Source: Apricaphanius iberus
Taxonomy: Eukaryota > Chordata > Actinopteri > Cyprinodontiformes > Aphaniidae
Assembly (NCBI GenBank): GCA_028564705.1
Contig: JAPXFQ010002904.1
Span: forward strand, 2,294,001 to 2,358,000
Direction of reading: 5' to 3'
Length of the DNA stretch: 64,000 bases
Made by a program: the position numbers and the translations under genes. Under the pieces are notes generated by a model. It made no database searches. It was not told where the DNA came from and saw only the letters and a list, made by a program, of their open reading frames with translations. Of this stretch, positions 10,105 to 21,700 are shown in pieces. Numbering within the stretch: the first letter of the stretch is position 1; each line of letters opens with the position of its first letter.

Positions 10105-13100
10105 TATATATATATATATATGTTAAATTTCAAAACACTTAGCTATGCATGGGTGGAAAGTACTTTGTCATATTGATCAATAACTGGCCTAGATTTCTTT
10201 TTTAGATTGTGTAAAATTTTAAATAAAATAAGCAAAACATAAAGCTAAACATTTTCAAATTTTTATTTCACACTTCATATTTATTAAACACATAAACAAG
10301 CTTTTATGTATCCTGCCTTATATGTGAGATGGTTCTCTCTGTTTTATTTCATTTTTATTTGTTAAAATAAGAGATGGGAAGAGATTTTTTTTTTTTTTTA
10401 CATAACAAAGACCACTAAAAGGGAAGAAATATGAATGTCTCCAGTGAGTAGGATAAGCAACAGCAGCACAGGCCTCCATCCCAAAAGTCACTATTCTGTC
10501 AGAAGTTATTTCAGCTGCTGGAGATGTGGTTACCAGCCATCACACTGACCATGTGGACTTGGTGAGTTTTAGGAAAAAAAACAAGTAACAGTAGTGAATC
10601 AACTGGTGGCTTATGAGATTAGTTCTCATCAAGACTCAGGCTTCTATTATTGGCGCAATTGTATTTTTATGTTCTTGGCACCTTAAAACAGAATCGAAGC
10701 AATGGCTTGTACTTTAAATGACTAAATAAATGTATTGTTTTTCTCCTTCATTCTGTCAGCAAATAATTAAATAACATATTTTTTTAGGTATTTATTAATA
10801 AAAAAAGTGATTGTTCAGTATAATTTAGGGCAGGATCTGAATAACTGGATCTAAACAAAATAGCCATGATTCAACTACAAAAGGTGGAAACTAAAACCTG
10901 TTTAAATTAAGCACTTTACTTAGAAAAATTGAGACGTGGCATTGTAACATTTCAAAGTAAGACAAATACTAATTGTATTTATTGATGTTATGATATTGAT
11001 GTTATTTATTGATGTTATATATTATTTTTTGCATTAACACTATCCAAAAGTTTGATTAATAGGAACAGACGTGTTAATCAAATGTGGGTCTAAAGTTTTC
11101 ATAAACATTAATTCATTGGAAAATATAGTAGAGATAAAATGTATCTAACTTTTAAAGGTGCATTCAAAAGCTTAGTAATTTCTTTCAGCTGATCAGTAGC
11201 CCCTAGGTGGTGACTCATGCTTAACATGTAGTGTACTTGTGCTGCAGTTGCACACAACTAAACACTAAAGATCATCCAAAACCTAAAGTATTTCTATAGT
11301 CTGAGAAATAAGACCTCTGAAAATGTTTAAAACTGAGCTCATTTAACACGACTTATCAGTGGTGTTTGTTTTGAAACTGTTGCTCGTAGTGAGCAGAGAT
11401 TTCAATTGCATGGTTAGTTTATCATGTTTAACCTAACAATAAAAATAAACTGCCATTGGGGGAGATATATTGTAACAATTATGTCAACTTCCTACATCAT
11501 AACAGATATCACTTAAACTGACCAAATCTTTTTAAAGGTATAAAATTAAAACTATTTTAAAGGAGCCAAATTAAATTTCATTGACTACCCATCTGTCACA
11601 AAAAAAGGAAATTTACCTTTTATGCTTTGTAAACTTTGTTTAATAAAAAAAAAGTGGAAATATGGTTCCATGACAATGACTAACACATCCTAAATGTGGA
11701 GAAACAAAAATGAAGAAATTCCCTATTTTTTCATCAATTCATCATGTTCTTAACCTTGATTTGATTGTAGTAAATTTAAACGACATTGCATCAAAAAAAA
11801 CAGTTATTGACACGTTTACAGACTAAAAAGGATGGACGTTTACCGTTTGCTTGCATTTAATGCAATGTTATGTTGGATCCAAAATGTGCCTCACCAATCA
11901 GCGACCCTACAGCACATTTTTTTTTTCTAGGCTCAATGTTTGTCAAATATACAATATTTACACAATTAAAATCAAGTTTACATAAATGGATTAATGTCTG
12001 TAATAATTTGCAGAAGATGAATGGGAATCTGCTCCTAATCAAGCCGTGCTAAGTACTTTCAGTTCCTAAAGCTATTGAAACTAGTCATGGGTGACAGCTA
12101 CTGTATGATCAGCTGTTTTTAAGCCTATTTTTGTACCACGCTGCGCAATCCAGAGCCCAAGAAACACACAGTTGGTGACACAAATTGCAAGCCCTGATGG
12201 CATGTGTACCAGCTTTTTATGTGTTTTGTGTGTGAGTGTATCATTGTCACTTGCAGAGGTCTACAATTGCAGATAAAACTGTTTTCTCATTCCAAACACA
12301 AATTAGATTCCTGCACTGAGCGACCAGAAACTGGGGAAATGTTGCCTTTATGATTGTCACAGATCAACAGCTAGCTTATTCCCTGGAACAATGACTGAAT
12401 AATGAAATAAATAAAACTGATGCCTTCAAATCCATAGACCTATCTAATTGGCTCACAGGAGAAATGGAGAGCAGTTGAGGTCTCACTTTCTCAGTATTGC
12501 ACCATTATGTAAATTGAAGCCAATCAAACTGCTGCCATTGAGACGCAGTGTAATAGAGTGATAAGCTACGCGGTTTTGAATTAGCCATAAAAGGAGTCAT
12601 ATGGATGGATAAATTCAAGCTTCCGTATTTTAACCCAGGGAACTTAATTTTAGTCTGAAGTCATACTGCTTCATACATATGATCAGTATTGACCTACCAA
12701 TGTTAGGTGAGTGTTTGTTTGTGTGACAGTGGTAAAGGATTTGAGACTAATCCACTGTGCAGTTTTTGGACTAAACATGTCAGTATAAAAATATAAATAA
12801 AAATAAAATTGATTATCTACGTTAAAATAATGTGTATCCTAATAATTTAAAAAAATTGTTCTTTTTTTTTTTATTTTGACACAAAGGCATAAAAAACAAA
12901 GTTTTGTAGCTTATACTCATAGCTCTCCAACTGTTTTTTTTTGTTAAAGTAGCACGAGACCTAAATTTTCTGAAGTGTTTTTTAAAACCAATAGATTTTT
13001 CCAAACAGCAGAATTTTGTGTTTTTAAACAGAAATAAAGTAAAAGCCTATTTTTGGATGCTTCTGAATAGCAGTGAACAGGACTATGTAGGAGAGGAGTG

Positions 13101-13998
13101 GTGCTACGACAATCAGTGGCTGCAGACCGGGAGCAAACAGCCGGGTGGGGGATTTATTTGTGTTAAAAAGAAATATCGCTTTCCACTTTCTCCACGTCCA
13201 CCTTTCTCCACAAAAGGATCCAATTTAAATAAATATATTTAGCTCTGGATCTGTCTATATGATTTTTTGACGGTTGTTAGGAAATGGTGCTACAGTATAT
13301 AAATAAACTTTATTGAACATACTGGTACTCTCTGCCTCTTTCGTAATGTGCTTTAATTTTTTCTTCTAGTATCACAGCAAGGTCTGATCTATTTGATTGC
13401 CTTTGTTTGTCCTTCTTTCTTTCTGAGATTAGAAATAGATGAGTGAGCACTTCCTGTAGCTGTGTCCCCTCTGATTTGCTGTTGTCCCATTTAGTGTTGT
13501 TAGCTAACAATAGAACCCCGGCGTTTCCCCTTGGTCACTGTAAACTGCTGTTTGGACTGACCTTGTAGAGCACAAAGCTTGGCAGCAGTTTATGGTTTGT
13601 TCCACTGTGGACATGTCCCTCTGTGCATTGTTTGTTTGTGTTGGAGACACTAAGATCCATGTTTGTCCTGGTGAGTAAATATTAATGGAGTGTAGTGAAA
13701 ATCCTAATAGTCAATGATACAAATGTCACAGTTATTGTTATTTTTATTTCTGTTCAAGACTTGTAAGTCAAATACAAAGCTTTTCATACCTAAGTTAAAC
13801 ACCTAAAAGCTCTGATAACCATTAGGTGGGCGGCATTGGGGGGTGGGGGGTGGGGGGGTAGACTTAGTGATTTACCATCCTCTCAAACTGAATCACACCT
13901 TTCCTCTGTGGCTGAAGAACAATTAAAATCACTGTTGCACAATGGATGTGCCGGCTTAGTTATCTGCAGTATTAATAGCGGTTAAAAGATATTAATTG
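10105..13998. other. AT-rich non-coding interval
   Basis: No gene, RNA or recognisable transposon was found in about 3.9 kb. Frames at 13,018-13,242 and 13,310-13,510 lack known motifs. A strong G-run cluster lies at 13,838-13,859. Confidence 0.5.
13827..13859 (+). repeat. G-rich tract with G-quadruplex potential
   Basis: Runs of six, six and seven G separated by single T (13,838-13,859), preceded by a GGG, satisfy a G-quadruplex pattern on the plus strand. Confidence 0.6.
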
Positions 13999-14500
13999 AT
14001 TATAATTAGGGATGCAACAATACCATTTTTTCAAACCGATACAATACTTGAATTTGAGTACTTGCCGATACAGAGTACCAGTACCGATACTTCTACCACA
14101 GAAAAAGATGCAATGAAGCAGAAGACATTTTATTTTCTTGCTGCTTGTTATAATAAATGATGGTGAATTAGATAAAACAGTAAAATATTAATAAAAATGA
14201 CCACAAAAAGAAAATTTCTACTGAAAAATAAATTTTGTGGTGGAATTATTGTAGAGTTTACACATTTTAAGTATCGGTTCATGGTATCACTTTAACCGAT
14301 ACCAATACAGTACATAAGAATGGCATCGGCGTCCAGATGCCACCTGTCAACTCCAACTCTCTGTTAACTGGTTTTTAATTCCTTTTACCTGTTGTTTTAA
14401 ATTCTTTTTTATGACTAGTTTTAACCGTTTTTAACTTTTAGCGACTTATATTTTATCGGATGCGTTTTTAATCAGAGCACAGACTACTGTTTCTTTTATC

Positions 14501-15205
14501 ATGCCTCTACTCACCTGTAGCTCCGGGTGTGATGGCTGTGGCAGGCTAACGAAGAAAATCATGGAGTTGGATGAGGAGGGTCTCTACCCTACACCTGATC
14601 CAGGACCACGACGTGACGTGGACATCATCTTCGGCCGGACTTTTGCTGCCGCCACCAGTGCCCAGCTGGCCGACACGATCCCCTGCCAGCCCGGTGAAGC
14701 TGTGGAGGAGGAATCCATTGCTGGCTCGGTAGGCAGACTCAGACCGACTAGCGCCGGCGGGATAACAACTACGACAGAGGAGGAGTGCTGGTTCCAGCAG
14801 GGGGCAAAACCAAAGTCCCCCTTCAGCTCCACTCCAGTGCCCCAAGGTGCGTGGTCGACAGTTGGGCCTGGTCGCGGTGGGGGCTCCGGGAGCGGCTGCC
14901 AACATTCTGCTCCACCTGCCTTTCTGCTGTCGAACCATCTCGGTGCCCTGGGGGATGACTTTCCTCCGCTGACCATCCCTCTGACCACGCAGAAGCCCAG
15001 CGGCTCAGCAGGACCGCCGCCCATCCCCTCCCAGCAACCTAAGCAGCAGTCGGACTCCGGTAGCCACCCACATTGCACCAAACCCAGGACCATCCCCTGT
15101 ACATGGAACGAGCCCTCTGCGCCGACTAAACAGCGCTGCAGTCCTCTGGAAGCCAAGCTGCCCAACATCCAGCAGGTCCTGGATACCGAGGGGTCCTCTG
15201 CTTAG
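14501..15205 (+). pseudogene. L2-type LINE ORF1, N-terminal part
   Basis: The 234-codon frame starts MPLLTCSSGCDGCGRLTKKI, a small Cys cluster followed by a coiled or acidic segment, then a long Pro/Ser/Gln-rich region. This resembles the N-terminus of esterase-containing ORF1 proteins of fish L2/CR1 LINEs, thought to bind element RNA. It runs to a stop at 15,205 instead of continuing into the esterase domain, which is in another frame from 15,223. A frameshift near 15,190-15,220 therefore separates the two halves. Confidence 0.7.
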
Positions 15206-15222
15206 CAGCACACCGTCCACCC

Positions 15223-15735
15223 ATGATGCTCATAATCCGAGATTCTATCATCCGGCACATTAGAATGAGAGGAGTTGTCACTCTTTGTTTTCCTGGAGCT
15301 ACAGTAAAGGATATCTCTGAACAGATTCTGGACTCCATCCAACGTCAACCAACTGTGAGTAAAGTTATAATTCATCCCGGAACCAATGACATTTGTAAAC
15401 AGCAGTCTGAGCTCTTTTATCTTTTAAAAGACATACTCCTATCTGTTTTTTTTTCTGGCCCCAATCCCACCATCGGCAGAGGAATCAGTCGTTTCAGCAG
15501 GCTCCTATCTCTAAACACCTGGCTTTCCTCTGCCACCGTGATGCATAATATTGGTTTTTTAGACAATTTAAACGTTTTATGGGGCAGGAGTCAATTGTTT
15601 GGGGCAGATGGACTACATCTTAACAGACAAGGCACCCGCATGCGGGCATTAAGCTTGAAATATGCTTGCCCACCCCTTTCCACCACACTGGCTCCATCTG
15701 TTCCATCCCTCTCTGCCCCTTCCACTGCATCCTGA
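15223..15735 (+). pseudogene. L2-type LINE ORF1 esterase (SGNH) domain
   Basis: The frame reads MMLIIRDSIIRHI near its start, HPGTNDIC in the middle and FGADGLHLNRQGT near the end. These are the Ser block (normally GDS, here RDS), the GxND block and the Asp-x-x-His block of an SGNH/GDSL hydrolase. Such a domain is known in ORF1 of CR1/L2 LINEs. The oxyanion Gly of the first block is lost, and the domain is disconnected from the N-terminal half by a frameshift. Confidence 0.75.
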
Positions 15736-15929
15736 TGTCCAGCTGGTCCCTGAATTATAAACTCACCCCTGATTTTAACAGTAACTCACATATCGAAATT
15801 GGAGCTTGCCGTACTTCATTCATACCTGTTATTGTCAACAGAGAGCGAACAAATAATCATAAACTGAAACAATGCAACCCAAATACTCTTAAATTACAGT
15901 CACTCCATCTCCCACCACTATTAATATGG

Positions 15930-18158
15930 CTCTTTTAAATGTCCACTCTCTGCTTAATAAAACTTTTATAGTAAACTATTTGATTTTAGATAAGAATCTT
16001 TATTGTTTATTTTAACAGAGACAGATGAACCTGCTGTTCTTACAGGGGCCTCCCCACCTAATTTTAACTTTTCTTATTCAAGGAGGAGTAGCCAGATGGG
16101 AGGCAGAACTGCTTTTATAAATTCAACTCTTTCCACCAAACCTGTTTAGCTTGATAATTTTACCACTTTTGAATATACTGCCTCTATTTATAGCAATCCT
16201 CAGATTTGATGTGTCACAGTTTATAGGTCACTGAAAAAGAGAGCACTTTTTATTCAAGAATTTTTTGAGTTTTTATCAATTTTGCACAACACTTATGAAA
16301 GGATCATTTTAGCTGGTGATTTTAATCTACATATAGATATGTTTTTAGATCCTTTATCCACAGATTTTTTAAAATATTTTGAATTATATGGATTTTATTA
16401 AGCATGTCATGCAGCCTACTTACAACAGAGGACACGCCCTGGACTTGGTCATCGCGTATGGCCTGTCCACTAGTGTGTCCTCTGTTGTTGACTTGGCTGT
16501 CTCTGATCACTACTGTGTGTTTTTCAAAAACACCAGTTTTATCCAATTAGAAACCTCTGTGAGAACTGCCAGGAAGTGTCATCTAACCCCTGAAAAGGCT
16601 GCAGGTTTTCTTGTTTTAAAAAAAAGTTTCCTCCTGTACCTTTAACTGCCCCCTGTGATTTTATTGTGAATGAGTTTAACAGTAGGCTTCAATCTGCTTT
16701 TGACCTGCTGGCTCCACTTAAAGTTGTAAACAAACATTCAAAACATACAATACCATGGAAACATGAAGCTCTTAAAAAATTAAAGAGGAGCTGCAGGGTG
16801 GCAGAAAGGAAATGGAGGGAAAATAAAATCACAATAAAATCAGATATACATAGAACATCTCAAATCATACAATTAGCGCTTTAAGAAATTCTAGAAATAC
16901 CAACTTTTCTAGAATTATCTCAGAACATAAAAATAATCCCAGAATTCTGTTTTCCACCATTGACAACATTCTTAATCATAACTCTACTACTTTTCAGAAA
17001 ATCCCCTCAAACACTATGTGTTCAGAGGGAAGGTAGACACCATCAGATGTAATATTTTTTCCTCTCAAACTAACATGGTTTTAGACAAATCTGAGTGTCA
17101 GTCTTTACCAGAGGAAACTCTGGACAGTTTTGTCGTGGTGGATGCTGGGACACTTGATAAGATTTCCTCCTCAGTGAGGCCCGCCACAACCAAGTCCCAC
17201 CTGTTTTTTTCAGCAATTTTATGGTTCTTTTAAAGACGAGATTTTAAACATTATGAATCGATCCCTTCGGACGCGTTTTTTTCCTACCGCCTTTAAAGGG
17301 GCATTAGTGAGACCCCTGCTGAAGAAGAGCAATTTAGATTTTAATGATTTAAAAAATTACCGACCAGTATCTAACTTACCATTTTTAAGCAAAGTTTTAG
17401 AAAAACTTGTTTTTATTCAACTTAATGATTTTATTAACGCTCATAATGTCCTAAAGAAATTTCAGTCTGGTTTTAGGGTGAACTACAGCACTGAGACCAG
17501 ACTTTTAAAGATTTTAAATGATTTTAGAATAAACTATGATGCTAAGAAGGTGACTGTGTTGGTTCTACTGGATAATAAGTGCTGCCTTTGATAAAGTAGA
17601 CCACACTATTGTTTTAACTCATTTAAAACAGATCAGTCTCGCTGGTTCTGTTAATAAATGGTTCACATCATATCTTACAGACAGGACTTTTATGGTAAGT
17701 TTAGATACCTGCTCCTCAAAGGTGGATGGTAGAAAACTTTCTCCAGCTCAACCATGACAAAACTGAAGTTTTAGTCATCGGTCCTTAGGCTCAGAGAGAG
17801 AAATTTTTACCAAAATTACGATCACTGTCTTTTAATCCAATCTTTACAAGTAAGGAACCTGGGTATGATTTTTGACTCTGAGCTAACTTTTATCCCACAC
17901 TTTAAAAACACTACTAAAATAGTTTTTTATCATCTAAAGAACATTGCCAAAGTCCGCCCCATTCTCTCTTGGGCCAATATGGAGACGCTAATGCATGATT
18001 TTATCACCATTAGAATCGATCATTGTAATGCCCTGCTTTCTGGTCTTCCCAAAAAGACTACCCCAAGTTTACAGCTTTTACTAAACTCAGCAGCTCGTGT
18101 CCTGACAAGGACCAGGAGGAGGGAGCACATTACACCGGTCTTAAAATCACTGTATTAG
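15930..18158 (+). pseudogene. L2-type LINE ORF2 (endonuclease + reverse transcriptase) relic
   Basis: MALLNVHSLLNKT at 15,927 is the endonuclease N-terminus; later pieces read QPTYNRGHALDLVI and VSDHYCVFF (endonuclease end, 16,400-16,530). Reverse transcriptase is visible at 17,253-17,591: VRPLLKKSNLD, NYRPVSNLPFLSKVLEKL, FQSGFRVNYSTET, then AAFDKVDHTI in another frame. Sequence then jumps from FMVSLDTCSSKV to a LNHDKTEVLVIG-type motif near 17,745, so the segment with the Y/F-ADD catalytic box is deleted. The C-terminus survives at 17,865-18,158 (LLNSAARVLTRTRRREHITP). Many stops. Confidence 0.8.
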
Positions 18159-18714
18159 TTCCCCGTATGTTTTAGGATCGATTTTAAGGTTCTTTTATTT
18201 GTTTTTAAGTGTCTTAATGGTCTTCTTATTTTAATCATCCTTCCAGTGTTTCCTCTATGGGAGCCCTCTGCACCGGGGGCGGTGGTCAGCTGCCTGGGAG
18301 CTCCCCAGGTGTTGCTTTGGTGGAGGTTGGTTTACCAGCCCTCCCCCTGTGGGCGCCCTGGGTCAGTGCCTTGGCTGCTGCTGTTGATCAGCTGCTGCTG
18401 ATGCAGATGGCTCCCATGAAGGCGTTTCCTGGCTCATCTGTACTCAGCCCGTTGTTGCTTTTATTTTTGCTTCTATGTGTGTGCGTGTATGGGGGATGGG
18501 TTGGTTTGGGATGGGGGTCGATAGGGGCGGGGGTATGGTTGTGATGAGGTTTTTGTTTTGGGTTGGGGATTGTGGGGTAATTTTATTCTGTAAAGCACTT
18601 TGAGAAGCTATGTAGTTTGAAAAGCGCTTTTTAAATACAGTTTGATTTGATTTTGATTTGATCGGCCAAGATATCCAACACCAATATCGGTATCAGTGCA
18701 TCCCTAATTATCAT

Positions 18715-21700
18715 GATTACTGTCAATGAAATTAATTGTTACAAGGCGCTACCAGTCCAGCAGAAACAAATAACTAAGCTCAAAAGTCAGTCTTAATTGA
18801 CTGTTGGTGTATCTGGAAAGATAAAGACTGAAGATTCGAGTTTACACACTGACTGCAGCAAATCACAACAAATAACACTTAATGATGACCGATCACCTCT
18901 TCAGAATGCAAGTTTTTTTTACAGGTTATCAACCCACTGACATAAAACACTACAATCTACTTGGCTAGATTTACTACAACAAAATATCTGGTTTGAAGTG
19001 AGATGGCTAAAGGTTCTAACAAATTGTGAACAAAAGGGTCAGGATCATAGACTGTAAAAAAGAGTAGACAGCTTCTCCTCACTCCTCCCCGTTTACCAGA
19101 ATGACACACTTTCATGGGGGAATTCATGGCGGATGCACAGACTCCTCCTCCCCAGCTCTGATGAAGCATGTTCCTAATAAGGGCATAGGGGCGGGAGCTT
19201 CGCTGTAGACTCTGTCCTCGCGGGGCCTGTATGGGCGTGTAGTTTGGTCGTAATCATGCCCATTCTGCTCCCGCGTCTTTAGCTCTGATGTTAAACTCGG
19301 CCAGCTAAGCTAAAGGATAATAGCCCCATGCCTGACTGCTGCCGTATCTGCGCTCTTCCGGCAGTTCTCCTATTTCTCAAACCTCAAAAGGTAAGAACTA
19401 GTAACTTGAAATAATTATTAAAAGTAGTGTTACTATAATTAAAGTCCAACGAAACAGCCTGTCAATCAAAGTCCGGCCCCCTCATTAATTATGCAAGATT
19501 AAGAAAAAATTATCTTACGAAAACCAGCCTGGTGCCTATGTTTTTGACGAGCCCAGCGTTATCTCAGGAAAAATATGTAGCCATAGAAAGTTTTTTAAAA
19601 ATGGGCACCAGGCATTGAAGTTGTTTTTAATGTGTCTAAAGTCCAATGCTTTTCAATGGGGGCCTAGCGGCCAAATGGAGGTACTACAGCAATGGAGGAG
19701 CAATGGCGGCCTCCATGGAATGCGGTCACAAAGCAGAGCACCCAGCGGCCATTGGTCAGGATGGCTGATTCTGATAGGCTACCTATTAAAATATAGACAA
19801 AAGATTTTTTGGAGTGGGAATGAGAGTAATTCTGAAATATCAGCGAAAACCCTGTCCTGACACCTGCCTGGTTTCTCCCAGCTATGGACCTCTTTTTCCT
19901 CAGCAATTTCTAATCTTTTCTTATCGATGAAGACCCTGGGTCATTGTCCCTGCTGCTGGCTTCTGGTCTGACGTCTCCTCCCTGACTCTGGTCTTTACTA
20001 TTGTGGCATTTAAAAAAATATGAAAATGGAAATGGAAAATTGAAATAGAATTGGGATGAGTAGCACTGATATTACTGTAGAAATTAACCTTGAAGTCCCT
20101 CTTATGCTATAGATATTTTATCTCAGCCACTTATATTATTTTTCTACCTGTGCAGACCCTCCCTGACCTGCTTTGTTTGTTTTGGAAATATTTTTTTTTT
20201 TTAAATATGTGGAAAGTTGTGAGCTAAAGTTCTGTTTTAATTACCTGGGTATCAGAGTTATAGTTACAAAATAGGAAGTGGAATAGCAATTCCTTTGTAC
20301 AAAATGGGGATTAAACATCGGTGGATATGTAAATATTACATTTATGCATACAGGTTTATCGTTCCTCTTTTGTTACCAGACATGTCCGTAAATAAGTTAC
20401 AGCACCACAGGCTGTATGTCAAAGTTGACAGAGGTTTAACAGTAAGAAGAAAATCAGCTAAGAGTCTTAAAAGATCCAAAGGTGACAGGAAAAAAGTCAG
20501 AATTAAAAAACCCTTTTAGTCTCTCTTCTTCACCGCACAAATTAATAGTTTTATCCTGACATGTTGGTAGGATTACAGTATCAACTCTGCCATATGGATT
20601 TTTTAATGTACAAAGTAGTTTGTGAGTATGGATAATATATGATCTTAAATAAATACATATATATATATATATATAAATATGCAAGCCTATTTTCTTAGAC
20701 ATTGGGCAGTGCAACAATCAACTGACTTCAATAACTCCTTTGCCAGTTCCTTTTTTTTACCTCTTTGATCCTAAAAATATATTTTTAAGATGTATTGTGA
20801 ACCACTTGAAAAAAACCTCTATTGGTCATTTCAGTTACTTTACTAATTAAATACCGACAGCTTAGTCCACATTTAAATCCTTTTTATCAGCTTATCGCCT
20901 GCAGGCAAGCATGCATTGCCAAGCCTGAAAGTTCAAATCAGCTTAGTAATGTTCGATCTTTTACCAATATTTATGTGTTTGTAGGTTTCCGAACTGTTTT
21001 TGAGGTTCTGCAATGTCATACATTAAATGTGAGTTAATAACATCAACAAGGAAGCCAATTTCTAATTTAAAATTTTGTGAATTTCTCAACAGTGGCACAA
21101 AGTCATAACCAGTTTCCTGACCTACTTTTAGTGATTTCTTCTATTATCTAAATTCCCAGCAGACTCAAAATAATCTACTTTTTTTAAGCATTAATTTGCT
21201 GAACACACTGCCTATCAAAGTTACAATTATGCTTCATTAATACAGCTGCATGCCACCTCACTTTTGCCCACATTTCATTGACAGATTATGTACTTTATAG
21301 TGCAACAGGTTATAGAATGCATCTTTTTTTTTACACTTACGTCCACTGTTGCAGATGAATGCCTGCAATCTTTAGGGTATTCCACATTCAGTGACTGATG
21401 TAGACAAATAAGCAGGACAGTGACAGTGAATATTTGCTTTAGTGAGTCCTTGTCTCTTTTCACCCTGCATCTTGAGAGCTTTGACTCATTGTCTATATAA
21501 AGTCACTTTGTATGGTTTGTGCATATCTGCAGGCGGCACACCTTGCTCTACACATATCATTTGGTTTAGTGGCAACAGACCCAGAGGACAGAAATCACAG
21601 TCTCCGAAAAGCACAAAGATACACACACTCACAGATACATATTTGCCTCCTAAGGTCCCCTCTCCCTTCTTTCATCTTTTATTCAAAAGCACGGAGGAGG

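Larger units (their letters stand above)
14331..18660 (+). mobile_element. L2/CR1-type non-LTR retrotransposon, dead
   Basis: This 4.3-kb LINE lies inside a MITE. ATCGGC occurs on both sides (14,325-14,330 and 18,661-18,666) and reads through the MITE sequence if the LINE is removed, so it is a target-site duplication. Order of parts: 5' UTR, proline-rich ORF1 start, SGNH esterase domain, apurinic-type endonuclease relic, reverse transcriptase relic, C-terminal region, GC-rich stretch (18,255-18,560), and a 3' tail (gtaaagcactttgagaagc then tttgatttgattttgatttg) of the kind seen in fish L2 elements. Many stops, frameshifts and an internal deletion make it inactive. Confidence 0.85.
14007..18706. 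mobile_element. hAT-type MITE split by an L2 LINE
   Basis: The left end TAGGGATGCAACAATACC is at 14,007 and the right end (GTATCAGTGCATCCCTA) finishes at 18,706, inverted copies of each other. Immediately outside lie ATTATAAT (13,999-14,006) and ATTATCAT (18,707-18,714), an 8-bp target duplication with one mismatch, as made by hAT transposases. The MITE itself is only the 14,007-14,330 and 18,661-18,706 pieces, rich in accgatacc/ggtatcgg motifs; the rest is the inserted LINE. It encodes no protein. Confidence 0.85.

Noticed and set aside
14584..15168. Long minus-strand open frames opposite LINE ORF1
   Set aside because: They are antisense shadows of a GC-rich Pro/Ser coding region; no domain or codon pattern supports them.
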